From: Gymnopus androsaceus JB14
Taxonomy: Eukaryota; Basidiomycota; Agaricomycetes; Agaricales; Omphalotaceae
DNA length: 20,837 bases
Reading direction: 5' to 3'
Assembly: GCA_009733575.1 (NCBI GenBank)
Contig: ML770082.1
Span: 1 to 20,837 of the forward strand
Position numbers and translations under genes: made by a program. The notes beneath the pieces are model-generated. The model did no database searches. It was given only the letters and a program-made list of their open reading frames with translations, and had not been told where the DNA came from. Position 1 is the first letter of the stretch; every line of letters starts with the position of its first letter. This document shows, piece by piece, positions 1 to 9,843 of this stretch.

Positions 1-80
1 CCGTGCTTTGGTGTTTCACCGCGGATACGCAAAGTCGTTTGTTGAGTCGGCGTACTTGACCCGTGCTTTGGTGTTTGCTT
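1..80 (+). repeat. 60-bp tandem duplication inside the LTR
   Basis: The 16-base string CCGTGCTTTGGTGTTT occurs at 1 and again at 61, a 60-bp period. The same two-unit array is present in the other LTR copies (12743-12857 plus; about 7011-7130 minus), so the duplication is ancestral to the LTR family. Confidence 0.8.
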
Positions 81-330
81 TCCCCTCGATTAGTTCAGCG
101 CGTCGTCGTACGTTAGTTGGCTTTTCAAAACCTCCCTCCAAATATAAAACCTTGTTCATTGCGCACTATCTGTGTCAACTGTCAAGTGCTTTTCTCTTCA
201 AATCAATTAGTAGTCGAGGGAACCTTTGACAACCTCCTTCCTCGCATTAAATTAAACCTTTTGGATTATATCTGATTGGGGTGATTGTTGTTTGGTTGGT
301 TTTCATACCCAGCACAAAGCTAACTCATCA
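1..330 (+). mobile_element. LTR fragment (3' part), plus-oriented, Ty3/gypsy family
   Basis: This is the 3' portion of the same LTR that is complete at 11289-13111. The two share the sequence from the 60-bp tandem unit through the AT-rich stretch near 245-270 to the terminal ACTCATCA at 330. The left part lies outside the window. It abuts the 3' end of a minus-strand gag remnant, so a plus-oriented element appears to have landed in, or recombined with, a minus-oriented one. No target duplication can be tested because the other end is not visible. Confidence 0.8.
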
Positions 331-345
331 ACGCAGAGCTTTTGA

Positions 346-1622
346 TCATGGTGTTTTATTTCCACGTCGTGATGATCTTTCGAAAGAGAGACTTTCCTCC
401 CCCCATTCATTGTCAGGTTCTCCTTTAACCTTTGCATTCCCTGTGACTACATCAGGGTTGTACACCGTGGCCACAACAGCAGGTTCGCTTGTCGAGATCA
501 ACAATGTAGAATAACCCTTCCACAATCTTGCTTGTTTCTCAGCAGATTTGATGATTTCCATCAAAGTAAAAGGATCATCTTCTCTTCAATCTACTTTATT
601 CTGTGGATCTACTTCAGCTTTGTCGAGAATAGTACTCATGAAGGAACCATCGAATGCCGTGAGGAACCATTGTACTGCCTTGTTATTTGAGAGTACAGGC
701 TGTGACCCACTCATGAGTTTATTTGCTTCAATACTAAAAGCCCTAATGAACTTCTGGATCTTCTGCAACTCGTTCCTATATATGATTCCAACACTCTTTA
801 CTAACTTCTCGATTCTCTGTTTCAATCCTATTTCTTCACTTGCGGTCTCAGGGTAGCCTTTCTTCAACATTTGTTGGAATTCTTCCCATGTAGTCATTGC
901 ACTAGTCACAATAGGATTGTCCTTCCATTTGAGCTGTGTCGCATACAACATCCAACTCACAGCAAGGAACTTCTTGGCAGTATCCTCCGTGATTTTATTC
1001 AATGCAAAGAGTGCTTCGCAAGTGGCTAGCCATGCCAACAAATTCCCGGGCTTATCACCGTTGAACTCAGGCAGGGCCTTTTTATGAATGCTCAGGAGCT
1101 TGTCATTTTGTAGTTCAAGCATGGCTCCCGGCGTGAGCTGAACTTTAATGTTACTGATTGTTGTAGGTATAGACATTCTTGTAGCTTGTGGGGTTTGAGT
1201 TTGTCTTTGTGGGACTTGCTTGGTGGGTCTTGTCTTGATGATAGGTGACTGAAACTCTTCGTTGTCTGACAATTCATCTGTCAATCTATTCCGAGATTAA
1301 TTCCCTTTTGGTGAGCGCGGGCTTGACTCGTAGATGATTCTGCTTGGCTAGCAAGAACTTCCTCTATAGTCACTAAGGACAGGCTGTTACGCTCTTCCTC
1401 GGGTACAGGTGAAGGTCTAGTTGACAGCAAAGTTCTAATTGAACAAGGAGCTCGTGGTGCTACTCTCGCTGTAGTTCTGTCCTCGGGCGTCTGTGGATAG
1501 GGTGGCTGTGGGTACAAAGGTACCTTTGGCTTCCTTTTCAGTAGCGCATTGGGATTTTCTATTGGTGGTAGTGGCTGTTTGCTGGAGTTACGTGTACATC
1601 TCCCAGCTGGTGGATTATGCAA
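346..1622 (-). pseudogene. gag: Degenerate Ty3/gypsy gag, minus strand
   Basis: Gag is the structural capsid polyprotein of an LTR retrotransposon. Reading leftward from an ATG at 1622, a proline- and basic-rich N-terminus of about 113 codons runs to a stop near 1281. A one-base frameshift there moves the reading into a second frame, which starts at 1284 with a capsid-like region containing PEFNGDKPGN and WLATCEALFAL, resembling the retrotransposon gag domain. A single in-frame TGA at 586-588 interrupts this frame, which otherwise stays open to a stop at 346. The TGA is one CpG transition away from an arginine codon. No zinc knuckle, protease, RT or integrase follows, because an LTR in the opposite orientation begins at 330. 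A primer-binding site and LTR end lie about 100 bp upstream, as expected for gag. Family call from motifs only; inactivity is clear. Confidence 0.75.
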
Positions 1623-1718
1623 TGAGCCAGAAATTTGACTGCAACAACGAATCCTTTTTAGCGCACTGACTGATCAACAGTTACTTGTGCTGAATAATTT
1701 TTCAATCAAAAGTAGCTT

Positions 1719-1736
1719 CCCTTGTGGTGGGCTCCA
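1719..1736 (-). other. Candidate primer-binding site of the minus-strand gypsy element
   Basis: On the minus strand the LTR ends in CTCATCA at 1739. After two bases comes TGGAGCCCACCACAAGGG, which starts with the TGG expected to pair with a tRNA CCA end. Position (directly after the LTR, before gag) fits a PBS. The base after TGG implies a U discriminator, which would suit tRNA-Cys, but the tRNA was not verified. Confidence 0.6.
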
Positions 1737-1738
1737 GA

Positions 1739-1795
1739 TGATGAGTTAGATTTGTGCTGGGTATGAAAACCGACCAAACAACAATCACCCCAATC
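1739..1795 (-). mobile_element. Terminal 57 bp of the gypsy 5' LTR (minus), cut off by a DNA element
   Basis: This matches the last 57 bp of the complete LTR (13055-13111 on plus) in reverse complement and ends TGATGAG/CTCATCA next to the PBS. The rest of the same LTR continues at 6805-8577, beyond a 5-kb insertion. CCCAATC at 1789-1795 is repeated at 6805-6811. Confidence 0.8.
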
Positions 1796-1920
1796 CAGCC
1801 CTAGCTGCTAGATTTATGTATCAAACAAGGGAGATCCTGCATTTTTCAGGACACATCAGCAAGCAGGACCTCCCTTTTCCCTATAAAGTAGTGTCTGGTG
1901 CAGGATGGGCCTGCCATACA
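1796..1920 (+). repeat. Left terminal inverted repeat of the 5-kb element
   Basis: Pairs with 6680-6804 in reverse complement. Contains TAGCTGCTAG at 1802-1811 and a TATAAAGTAGTGTCTGG segment near 1883. From about 1921 to 2309 the sequence is subterminal: it contains three AGATACG direct repeats (about 2250-2290), is AT-rich near 2200-2240, and shows no gene. Confidence 0.72.
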
Positions 1921-2309
1921 TGGGTGGGGGCATATTAGGTCCCTACTGTCCACCATAGTACTCCGCCCACTTGCTCACCACCATAACGCGCCTCCCGCCC
2001 AATGCTAGCCTAATCGGGTTAATCATTTATCATCAAATTGCTCATCAATGTCCGGCTGCCGCCCAACGGGTCATCCTTTACTCGCGATGTCGCGCCTGAT
2101 ACCGCATCTATAGCCGCCAAGCGTTACTACTCCCCGTATGATATCCCACATGCATTGCCCATTGTTGTGTACAGCGTATGCAACACTTTCCAAATTGAGC
2201 GATAAAAAATTTGAAAAAATCACGACAAAATTTTGTTAACATTAGCACATAGATACGCAGTTTAGATACGTAAACAGTTTAGATACGCTATGTCTGTATA
2301 ATGGTTATA

Positions 2310-3845
2310 TTACACTTGCACGTCTAGGGCGAGCAGAGCATTGTTCTCCACCTCGACAAAAGCATGGCTCATATTCTATCAAAGAGAAAATGCACGCGAA
2401 CGACAGGTTGGCCACGTTGAGATCCTAGGCGGACTGATATCCTAAAGAATGCCATTCCATCAGCCTCCAGAGCAAGCTTGGGAAGAGAAAGACATACCCA
2501 AGGAACGTTATCAATCCTTAAAACAACATCATTACGACCCTCTTTCTTGTCGACGTCAACCGCTGAACTAGAAGCCCGACACATACCCTTGGCCTTGGGA
2601 GGCGGTGTGCTCGCTCGTTATTCCTCCGTTGTTGAAAAAGTCCGATTCGTTCATGCTCCTAAAATCAAACGAAATGATCACCGTTTGGTGCAGAAAGCAT
2701 ATGGTCAAAGACTCTGACCCGTGGTTTGGAAGATGTGGTGTTCGCAGTAGTGGTAGACTTCGCAGATCCTCTTTCATCCGCAGCGATGGATACCAGCTTG
2801 AAATTTGCAACTTTGCCGCGGCAACCCACACACTCCATATCCTTCTCACCCCCAATGATCAACGAGCTGGTCAAACATGAGCAGCGCAACGCATGCCCAC
2901 AAGGAGCCAATATGGCCAGACGCGTCAAGGTAGGAGGTTTACACGCACAGATGGAGCAAGATTTGGGGATACATGTTTCGAGGGGAGTAGGAATGGGGGT
3001 AGAGACCTTGAACGATGCGTTGGAAGATGCAGAAAGGGACCTTGGGGATGTGCGCAGGCACGAACGTGCATCGGGTACTGCGACAAGACCTGCGATGTCT
3101 AATGAGAAAAAGCGCAAAGGTAAAACTACTGCAACGGAACGCTGGACGGAAATAAGGAGTGCTTACAAGTACCACCGTTCAACGTCCCTCCATTCAACGC
3201 CTCAAAAGTTCCAGACGAGTAGAGGTCGCTGTCTTCGCAGACCTCGCGGGATTTGATTTCGCCATGGTCGCTGTAGTCTGAAGTCCGTCGGCATGAGATA
3301 CGTGAAATGGACAGGGAGATGAGGGGGTAAAAAGTCATTGGTCGGCGGGAGATTGTCGATTCGGCCAATAGAGGAGTGGGTTGGGCGAAAACCGAGTCCG
3401 TTTAACGAGGTGAGGGTGAGAAGGAATTGGTGAGCGTTGTTACGCAAGGAGGAGATGCATGAGTGGTAGAGGCCATGGTTATACAGCCACGAGAACCAAT
3501 AGCCTTGGCATCGGATCTATACCGAGTTTCTTGTTGCGTTCCCGGGCACGAGAGAAAGGGTTGAGTCGCCGTATTGGACGAGGTCCTGTCGCTCTAACAG
3601 AAGTCGCTAGGATGTGAATCAGAAAAGGTCTTAAAAATGAGAAAAGAACGAAAGAAATAAAGTTTGGACCTACAGAAGGAGATTCGACGGCAAGTCGATG
3701 CAGGGGAGTTATTTGAGAGAGCTATAACCAGGAAAGGTCAACAAAAAACTTCGAAATAAGCACTATAAATGAATATAACAGACATACCAGGGCCTTGAAG
3801 AAGTTTAGGCAGATTCTGAGTGGTAATCCGCCATGTTGAATGAAC
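2310..3845 (-). pseudogene. Relic of a split RING-finger plus RRM protein gene
   Basis: The minus strand shows coding pieces separated by short introns. The clearest exon (about 3106-2665) holds a RING-like zinc site: CSIC, then an APCGH...CSC block, then ECVGCRGK. It resembles C3HC4 but has one residue fewer than usual between the fifth and sixth ligands. Downstream, LRIDNVPW (about 2500) resembles an RRM RNP2, followed by a GTATGT..TAG intron. QPVVRVHFLFDR (about 2400) and SHAFVEVENNALLAL (2369-2325, RNP1-like) follow in shifted frames. A 5' exon containing EIKSREVCEDSDLY (near 3250) ends at a GTAAGC donor, with the acceptor near 3107. At least two frameshifts or deletions break the RRM, the first exon region also shifts frame, and the protein stops soon after the RRM. 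RING usually implies ubiquitin ligase activity and RRM implies RNA binding; for this copy both are inference. Start not fixed: ATGs at about 3845 and 3476 are both possible. Confidence 0.6.
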
Positions 3846-3849
3846 GTCG

Positions 3850-4580
3850 AGAACAAGGTTCAACCGTGAGATCACCAAAAAATCACGTTCGGAAACGCGG
3901 TCCGTTGGCGCTTAACGGGCGTTTCTTTCGAGCTCGTTGTTCGAAACGACGATCTCGAGCAGCAAGATGATATTAGATATCATTCGTATGCTCCGGGATC
4001 GCTTTAATACATGTATACTGGTCTTTAATAGACTGAAGTATTACTTGATGATTGCAATAACTTTATGGAAATCTATATCTTTCTGAATACTCTTCACTAG
4101 AATCGAGTTCGTTGTTCTAAGCGATGAACTTGAGCCAAGTGTCGAGACTAAGAGTCTCCTATAGGTTGGGAGATCTAAGTATATTAGTAAAGGTTTCACT
4201 ATATCTTCGGTTTAGCAAATTGCGCTGAGAGATGCATTGTCGGGGAAAGTATGTACAACTGGATTAGAGTTATTTAGTTCATATCGACGTTATATTTTTC
4301 ACCAATATAAAACATTGCCAAGGTAAGCATTTGGAGGCCATATATCCAGTCTAAGTATCGTATCGCGTAAGACCCTACAGTTTTACGGGTTAAGATTACT
4401 TCTGAACGAGTACAGACTCCAAATACTTTTCGACATTTTGTGGTGATGTCGGTATCTAGAACATCGACATGTCTCTGGATACCGACAGACCCATCGAAAT
4501 TCTGTATATTTAGAATCTTATATTACTCTTACTCAAATTAATGTATTCCGAGTGTTCCGCGTACTACTGAACGTTGGTGC
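3850..4580. other. Gene-free AT-rich spacer between two divergent relics, with palindromes
   Basis: No convincing coding frame. The stretch lies between the minus relic and the plus relic, so it would be their shared 5' region. It holds an imperfect 32-bp palindrome at 3928-3959 repeated at 4103-4134, a GAAACGC/GCGTTTC inverted pair (3892-3898, 3919-3925), and TGTCGGTATC/GATACCGACA arms (4447-4456, 4478-4487). Confidence 0.5.
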
Positions 4581-4614
4581 TTGCTGGGGGGACTGTCAAC
4601 GTTGGCCTTCGGAT

Positions 4615-4645
4615 GTCCGGGAGGAGTATCGGATACTCCGCGGAC
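4615..4645. repeat. Short inverted repeat (hairpin or cruciform)
   Basis: GTCCG..GGAGTATC is followed immediately by GATACTCC..CGGAC. The inner 8-bp arms are perfect and almost without a loop. It lies just upstream of the plus-strand relic; role unknown. Confidence 0.6.
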
Positions 4646-4679
4646 TTTGAAGCGCCCACAAGCACCTGACTTTCTCAAG

Positions 4680-6080
4680 TCCCACGATATTGGTTTCTTT
4701 CATTCAACGAACTTCTTTTCCTCGACTTTCACTCAATTCTCCCGATTCCAGCTCACGAAATCTTCTCAGGTGAGCCTTTCATCGCCTTTCATGTCATTGA
4801 TGGCTTATACACCTTCTTATTCAAAGACTGATGTTGTCGCATTTCACGCAAGTCGACCTGGACCCCGCATTGCTCCAGCTCAATCGAGCAACACATTGAT
4901 ATACAGCGACTCGACCAGGAGATCTTATTTCAGTATCTCCTGTAGATCACCTTCTCTTGTGCCTGAGAATGTACAAGGCTTTTACATTTACATTTTCAAT
5001 CTTTAATCCGTTGTATATCTTGTTTCGTTCACCCATACCCACGTACTCATCTTTATACAGCTCGACATATTCACCAACGGCACGCAAGCCTTAATCAGTG
5101 CTACTCCCTCAAGAGTCATTATAACTTATGCCTCCCTCCTACTCCAGGTCTACATCCTCTGTAGTGAATTAACTCCCGAAGGTGCATTTCCTACCTCCTC
5201 CACTCTCTTATGTCCTTTCCCCTCCTTCCTTTGCTCCTTGATCCTATGCTTACTAACTGACTCATTCAGGTGTCCCACCGCGTCCATCTCAGGTGATTTT
5301 ATCCATCCACCCAACTTCGTGGCTCGCCCGACACACTTCTGTGTTGGCCGAATAATCCCAATCAGGGAACTATCGTCTATTCCACTGCTGCCCTTCTACT
5401 CTAAACACTACCCAGTTCACGAGTATAAATTTGAGTATACACGACAACTTCATCTTTTGCGATTTGGACAAAGAGCAGGAAATTGACGTACTTAGTCTGT
5501 GCAGGAGGAGATCATCAAGCACGGCAATGGATCTGGTCCGGCGCTCTACCAGCGAACACCAAAACCAAATCAGGAGAGGAAGCGATGGAGATGTATTCAG
5601 ATTCGGATTTGTTCACGTGTAGTGAGCTAACAAGCCACGGGCGACGGTTCTGATGTAGGACAGTGAACATAGGTATGTGTTGGCACTGCTATGAGCTGTC
5701 GTTCACTGATTTGAACCTCCTAGTTCATCGGCAGCTTTGGTCGTCTTTCTCACTCGCACTGCATCACGAATGTTTTTGGTCCTCCTCATGCATTCCTGAG
5801 GTGCGCATTCATATTGTTTATTGTTTCTTCCTAATTTCAGTCTTTATCCACGTTCCCGTGGCTTTAACCTCCCTACTAATCAATCTTGCTTGCCGTTCAT
5901 ACGTGGTAAGTTTTTTCTTCCACTTTTGCATTACCACACTGATCTCTTCTTTTCAGTAAACTCCTCGTCTCCACAGACTTTGTTGCCTCTCACCCCGGTG
6001 ACTATTTTACGAAGCAAGGGAAGTTTTTTTGGTTCCATTTTTGCTTGTAGCAAGGCCGGCTTATCACGCTTTCGTTGATC
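4680..6080 (+). pseudogene. Unidentified degraded split-gene relic, plus strand
   Basis: I do not recognise this gene. It looks like a former intron-containing gene rather than random sequence: pyrimidine-rich stretches ending in CAG or TAG alternate with GT donors. Examples are CAG/GTGAGC near 4770, an acceptor near 5060 (TATACAG), GTATGT..CTAG near 5672-5722, GTGCGC..TTCAG near 5802-5840, and GTAAGT..TTCAG near 5907-5956. Between them are short open pieces, for example MAYTPSYSKTDVVAF at about 4800 and TPVTILRSKGSFF near 6000. No single set of exons stays open throughout, and no domain is evident. It is oriented away from the RING-RRM relic and lies inside the same 5-kb element. It could be a second captured gene or a decayed element gene. 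Confidence 0.3.
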
Positions 6081-6679
6081 CCAATACATTCTAACGTGTT
6101 CAACAAGCGGGCTGGGCTAGTCTAGGACACGGGTGCATGAGGGTAGGGAAACGAGACAGATGGATGTGGAAGAAGGGATAAATATGCTCATGCATAATAA
6201 TATTATATTTATGTTGCATATACCATAGATTTTTCTTTGACTTTGTGTGTAATCTCTATCACTTGATTTAAAGTGTCAGGTATGCTGTTCACAAATGATG
6301 AGCAATGCAGAGCGAGGGCTGCACCGGGAGGGGACGATTCCGAAAATGCGAGCAGGAGCAGAAAAGTAGTGCCTGATCTGCCGAGTTGTTATTCACACGG
6401 GCTCGGCGGATTGGTATTGGGGGCGCATAGGGGCAAAAATCTGTTGTTGCGCTCGTCGTGGGGAACGATGGACACAGAGATTAGGGCGATGCATCGGGTG
6501 GGGACCCAAATGATAGCGCCAATGAGCGGCATATGGTCGTGCTATGCTAGATTGTACCTGACAATGGCCAAGTGATCAGTATCAATCACTGCCGGTGCAC
6601 TGCAGTGGGGTCGGGTTATGTGGCTATACAACAGCGAGCTCAGCCATGAGCTCGTAAACGGTGGCAGTGTGCCTGCCTA
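6081..6679. other. Subterminal region of the 5-kb element, no gene seen
   Basis: AT-rich around 6180-6270 (ATAATAATATTATATTTATG), then more GC-rich. A 100-codon plus frame at 6273-6575 has no recognisable domain and is not called. The sequence leads into the right terminal inverted repeat. Confidence 0.5.
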
Positions 6680-6804
6680 TGTATTGTGGGCCCAACCCAC
6701 ACCAGACACTACTTTTTAGGGGAAGGGAGTATCATGCTTGCTGATGTATCAGTCAAAAAGACAAATGTCCCTTGTTTGATATATCATCCTAGCAGCTAAA
6801 GGTG
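6680..6804 (-). repeat. Right terminal inverted repeat of the 5-kb element
   Basis: Reverse complement of the left repeat at 1796-1920, with about a quarter of positions differing by eye. It ends CTAAAGGTG at 6804, directly followed by the target duplication CCCAATC. Confidence 0.72.
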
Positions 6805-8577
6805 CCCAATCAGATACAATCCAAAAGGTTTAATTTAATGCAAGGAAGGAGGTTGTCGAAGGTTCCCTCGACTACTAATTGATTCGAAGAGAAAAGCACT
6901 TGACAGTTGGCACAGACAGTGCGAGATGAACAAGGTTTTATATTTGGAGGGAGGTTTTGAAAAGCCAACTAATGTATGACAACGCGCTGAACTAATCGAG
7001 GGGAAAGCAAACACCAAAGCATGGGTCAAGTATGCTGACTCAACAAACAACTTTGTGTATCCGCGGTGAAACACCAAAGCACAGGTCAAGCATGCCGACT
7101 CAACAAACAACTTTGCGTATCTCGGGAGCCTTTACGTCGCCGCGCAATGATACTCCAACTCTCAGGGAATCCCACAAGTTACCTAACAAGCTTATACAAC
7201 TGCCGCGCAAGTCGCTCGAGTAGGCATTTTTAACACACTCAGCGAAGAGCGGGCAAGGGGTAGAATCTGTTGGTAAAGCTAGGTAATACTCTGAGAAGCT
7301 TCCTCCCTAAAACTAGACCAAGGTGACACTTGGGTCCAAGACCTTTCCTAATCAACAATGGGCTCGTCGAGGTGTGCACATTAGGCTCCACCTGCAGTCC
7401 TAAGACTGATGTGACCTCTCTTCGAGATGAAACCCAGGAATGCTTGACTTAATAGCCAGGAAGTAGAATGAATTGCCTCAGTATTATTGAGGTTACAAGA
7501 AGGCCACCCATTTCAAAGGTTGCAGAGGACAATGCAGATGCGTCTGAGCGTGTACAAATCACTACAGGTCCTAAGATAGAACTGTGTTTCAGGTATCAAG
7601 TCTAACTTGTTATTCTGAGATAGAATAGCTACCCTTATATACTGAGCAAGATGTAATAAAATAGGAAAATGAGAGAAACTGAGCGAGATAGGATGAAACA
7701 GAGTAAGTAAAATAGAAAAAGATAAATAATGTCGATATATGCGTGTATACTATGGTTTTGCCTCAATGTTTCCTGCCTCGTTTGTTTGTCTTCCTCGATT
7801 GGGTCAACTTTTGGGATTTTTGGTCTGAATCGACTCAAGTCATTTGCCTTTTTACAAGGCTCACCAGTTCCTTTAGCAGAACAGCCCTTGGAAGTATTTC
7901 TATGTTTTTCCTTGCCAATGGGAGACTGGTTATTATCCCTAGTTCCACGCGGTCTCGAGTCTAGATGTATGGTAGCATATGGATCTTGGTAAAACGCTGA
8001 GGCTCGGATAGAAACACTCCTTGGTCCTTCTGTGCTCTAGAAGTAGCTACAGCAGGTGGGTCATGTGGCCATGTTGGATTGCCATGGCTATCTGCCTGGG
8101 CACTTTACAGCAAGCGTCAACTTTGAGGGCACCCATTAGGGTACTTCCTCATCTTGGTCCACTTTGCTTTGTTTAATAAACTTGAGTGTCGTGTAGACTC
8201 CTTGGTGAGCTGATCACGGAAGCAATACCTCGTTAAGACTTCAATCCCTTGGGTATATACTTCGATGACCTAGCCTAGTATAACTGGTATGTGGGCTCGT
8301 TTATCTGCCTCAGTCAGCAACTTGTTATCCAACAAGCTTGCCTCGCTACACCATACCGCGCATAGGACTTTGATTGAGGCGCATTCACAAAGTTAAGTAT
8401 GGTACCATTGTGCATACTGTTACTCTGCAACCTCTTGGGTAGAATAGGTCCTTGGTAGATTTTGACTATCAGCTCGGGCTCACTATAGTTCTCTTATTGA
8501 CCATGTTTTGTTACTAACAGAACCTAGGATTATTGGTTCTGCGCAGTTCTAGCCTTGGCCAAAAAATTGGTGTATCA
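6805..8577 (-). mobile_element. Main part of the gypsy 5' LTR, minus-oriented
   Basis: Together with 1739-1795 this makes a complete LTR of about 1.83 kb, matching the plus-oriented LTR at 11289-13111 along its whole length in reverse complement. On the minus strand it starts TGATACACC at 8577. It contains the 60-bp tandem duplication (about 7011-7130) and a TATATAAGG box near 7634-7642 (reverse complement). It interrupts a pseudogene at 8578, in a position matching the inside of exon 7 of the intact gene at the right. The open frames inside (60-90 codons) show no domain and are not genes. Confidence 0.85.
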
Positions 8578-9843
8578 AGACTTACCTCCCCCTCTTGCCA
8601 AGACTGTGTCGTACCCAAACAAGAACATATTAGGATGGCCACCCTCAAGCTGAGGAAAGCCAGAATCCTTGTCCTGGTTGGTCTGACCCTTCTTGCAAAT
8701 GGAGGTATACGCGCTTGATGAGATGGGCTTGGGAACAGGCAAGGTTGGATACTTCAACTATCAAAAGAGAGAAGGAATTAGTTCAAGGAAACAAGAAAAG
8801 GAGAACTCTGAGATGAAACTTACCATGGAAGAGCAAGCGGGGACTGCCTGCTTGACAGCCTTGCCCAAGAACTCAACCTCATGATCAACATGCGGAACAG
8901 ACTCTTCCCCAACACTGAGGTTGTCATCAGCCTCCTCCTCCTCCTCCTCCTGGGCATTGTCTGGCGGATTCTCCTTTTCAGACTCCTTGGCCTTGAAGTC
9001 AATGAACATATTATTGACAAGGGTGTCCTTGCTGGGGTCAAAGAGATGCTTGCTCGGCGAGAAACCATAAACCCTGATTTGCTGTAAAAAATAAAATAAA
9101 ATAAAAATCAGTGAAACAGAAGAGAAGGGAGACAGGGGTACTCACCAAGGGAACAACATCCTGGAAACAGGAGAAAAAGAAAACAAGGTTGTCAGAAAGC
9201 GAGGCATCTGGGCACATGGAAGAGAAGACTTACATCAGTGAGGTCACTAATAAAGATGGCCTCCTCGGGGAAGAACTTGTCCTGGCCAAGCCCAGTCATG
9301 CTAAGCTCAAAGTCAACCACAAATTGATGGTAGTTGACAAGACCCTCTGAGATAAGTTTGGGAGGCATCACTACAGGACTTGACAGTCCGGGAATCTATA
9401 TCAAGATAAAAACAAAGATGTTTATCAATCGAGAAAGATCTAATTTCTATAAAAAAAGGGGCTTACCTCATCACCACTGATGAAGGTGTAAGTCAAGAAT
9501 GACTCCTCAATGAACCACTCCGCTTGTGCTATTCTCAACAATGTTGTGAAGTCAAGAAGGAGGCTTGGCTGGGGTTGCCAAGGATGAACCTTGCAATGGC
9601 CCAGCAGCACCATGAGCCCCACCAAAAACAGCAGGAAGGGTCGAGGATGAGAGTCCTGACCGTCCAGCATTCAAACCAGAAGTTTGACCAGCAGACAAGG
9701 AGTGCTGAGCCTTGATGACAGGACTCACTGCAGCAGTATGAAGAGGAAGAAGCCACAGTCTTGGCAGACTTGGAGAGCGCGGGAGATGGATGGAACTCAT
9801 TGTCAGTCTCAACAAGAGCTTTGAAAGTAGGGTGTCTGGACAT
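8578..9843 (-). pseudogene. Pseudogene copy of the Zn2Cys6-like gene at 17807
   Basis: Reverse-complement paralogue of exons 1-7 of the gene starting at 17807. The ATG is at 9843. Exon 1 keeps the start of the protein but frameshifts about 35 codons in. About 430 bp, from late exon 1 to mid exon 3, are missing. Exon 3 ends at 9467, exon 4 is 9234-9395 (162 bp, same length as the intact one), the 15-bp microexon is 9146-9160, exon 6 is 8824-9081 (18 bp shorter, still in frame), and exon 7 is 8757 down to 8578, where the LTR cuts it. GT..AG boundaries survive, so the copy was made at DNA level or as antisense RNA, not from spliced mRNA. Many CG dinucleotides of the intact gene are TG or CA here. 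No zinc-cluster exon is present. Dead because of frameshift, deletion and truncation. Confidence 0.88.

Larger units (their letters stand above)
1796..6804. mobile_element. 5.0-kb DNA transposon-like element with TIRs and 7-bp target duplication
   Basis: The two ends are inverted copies: CA(G/C)C..TAGCTGCTAG at 1796-1811 and, reversed, at 6789-6804. Homology continues for about 125 bp, including ATCAAACAAGGGA, CATCAGCAAGCA and AAGTAGTGTCTGGTG. By eye the TIRs are about 75% identical. Outside, CCCAATC at 1789-1795 and 6805-6811 is a direct repeat, and deleting the element restores a continuous LTR, so this is one insertion event. No transposase is recognisable. The interior holds two degraded split-gene relics and retains CpG, unlike the surrounding LTR. 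A 7-bp (or 8-bp with one mismatch) duplication would be compatible with hAT, P or KDZ-type elements. The superfamily is not assigned. Confidence 0.72.

Noticed and set aside
4581..5006. 141-codon plus frame read as one continuous gene
   Set aside because: It runs through a likely CAG/GTGAGC splice site and lacks a recognisable domain; better treated as part of a degraded split-gene region.
8820..9068. Basic minus-strand frame with runs of arginine
   Set aside because: It is the shifted frame of the acidic GAG-rich exon 6 of the pseudogene.
9090..9106. AAAAT microsatellite as a functional element
   Set aside because: It lies in the pyrimidine tract of an intron of the pseudogene, just beside its acceptor, and looks like simple slippage.
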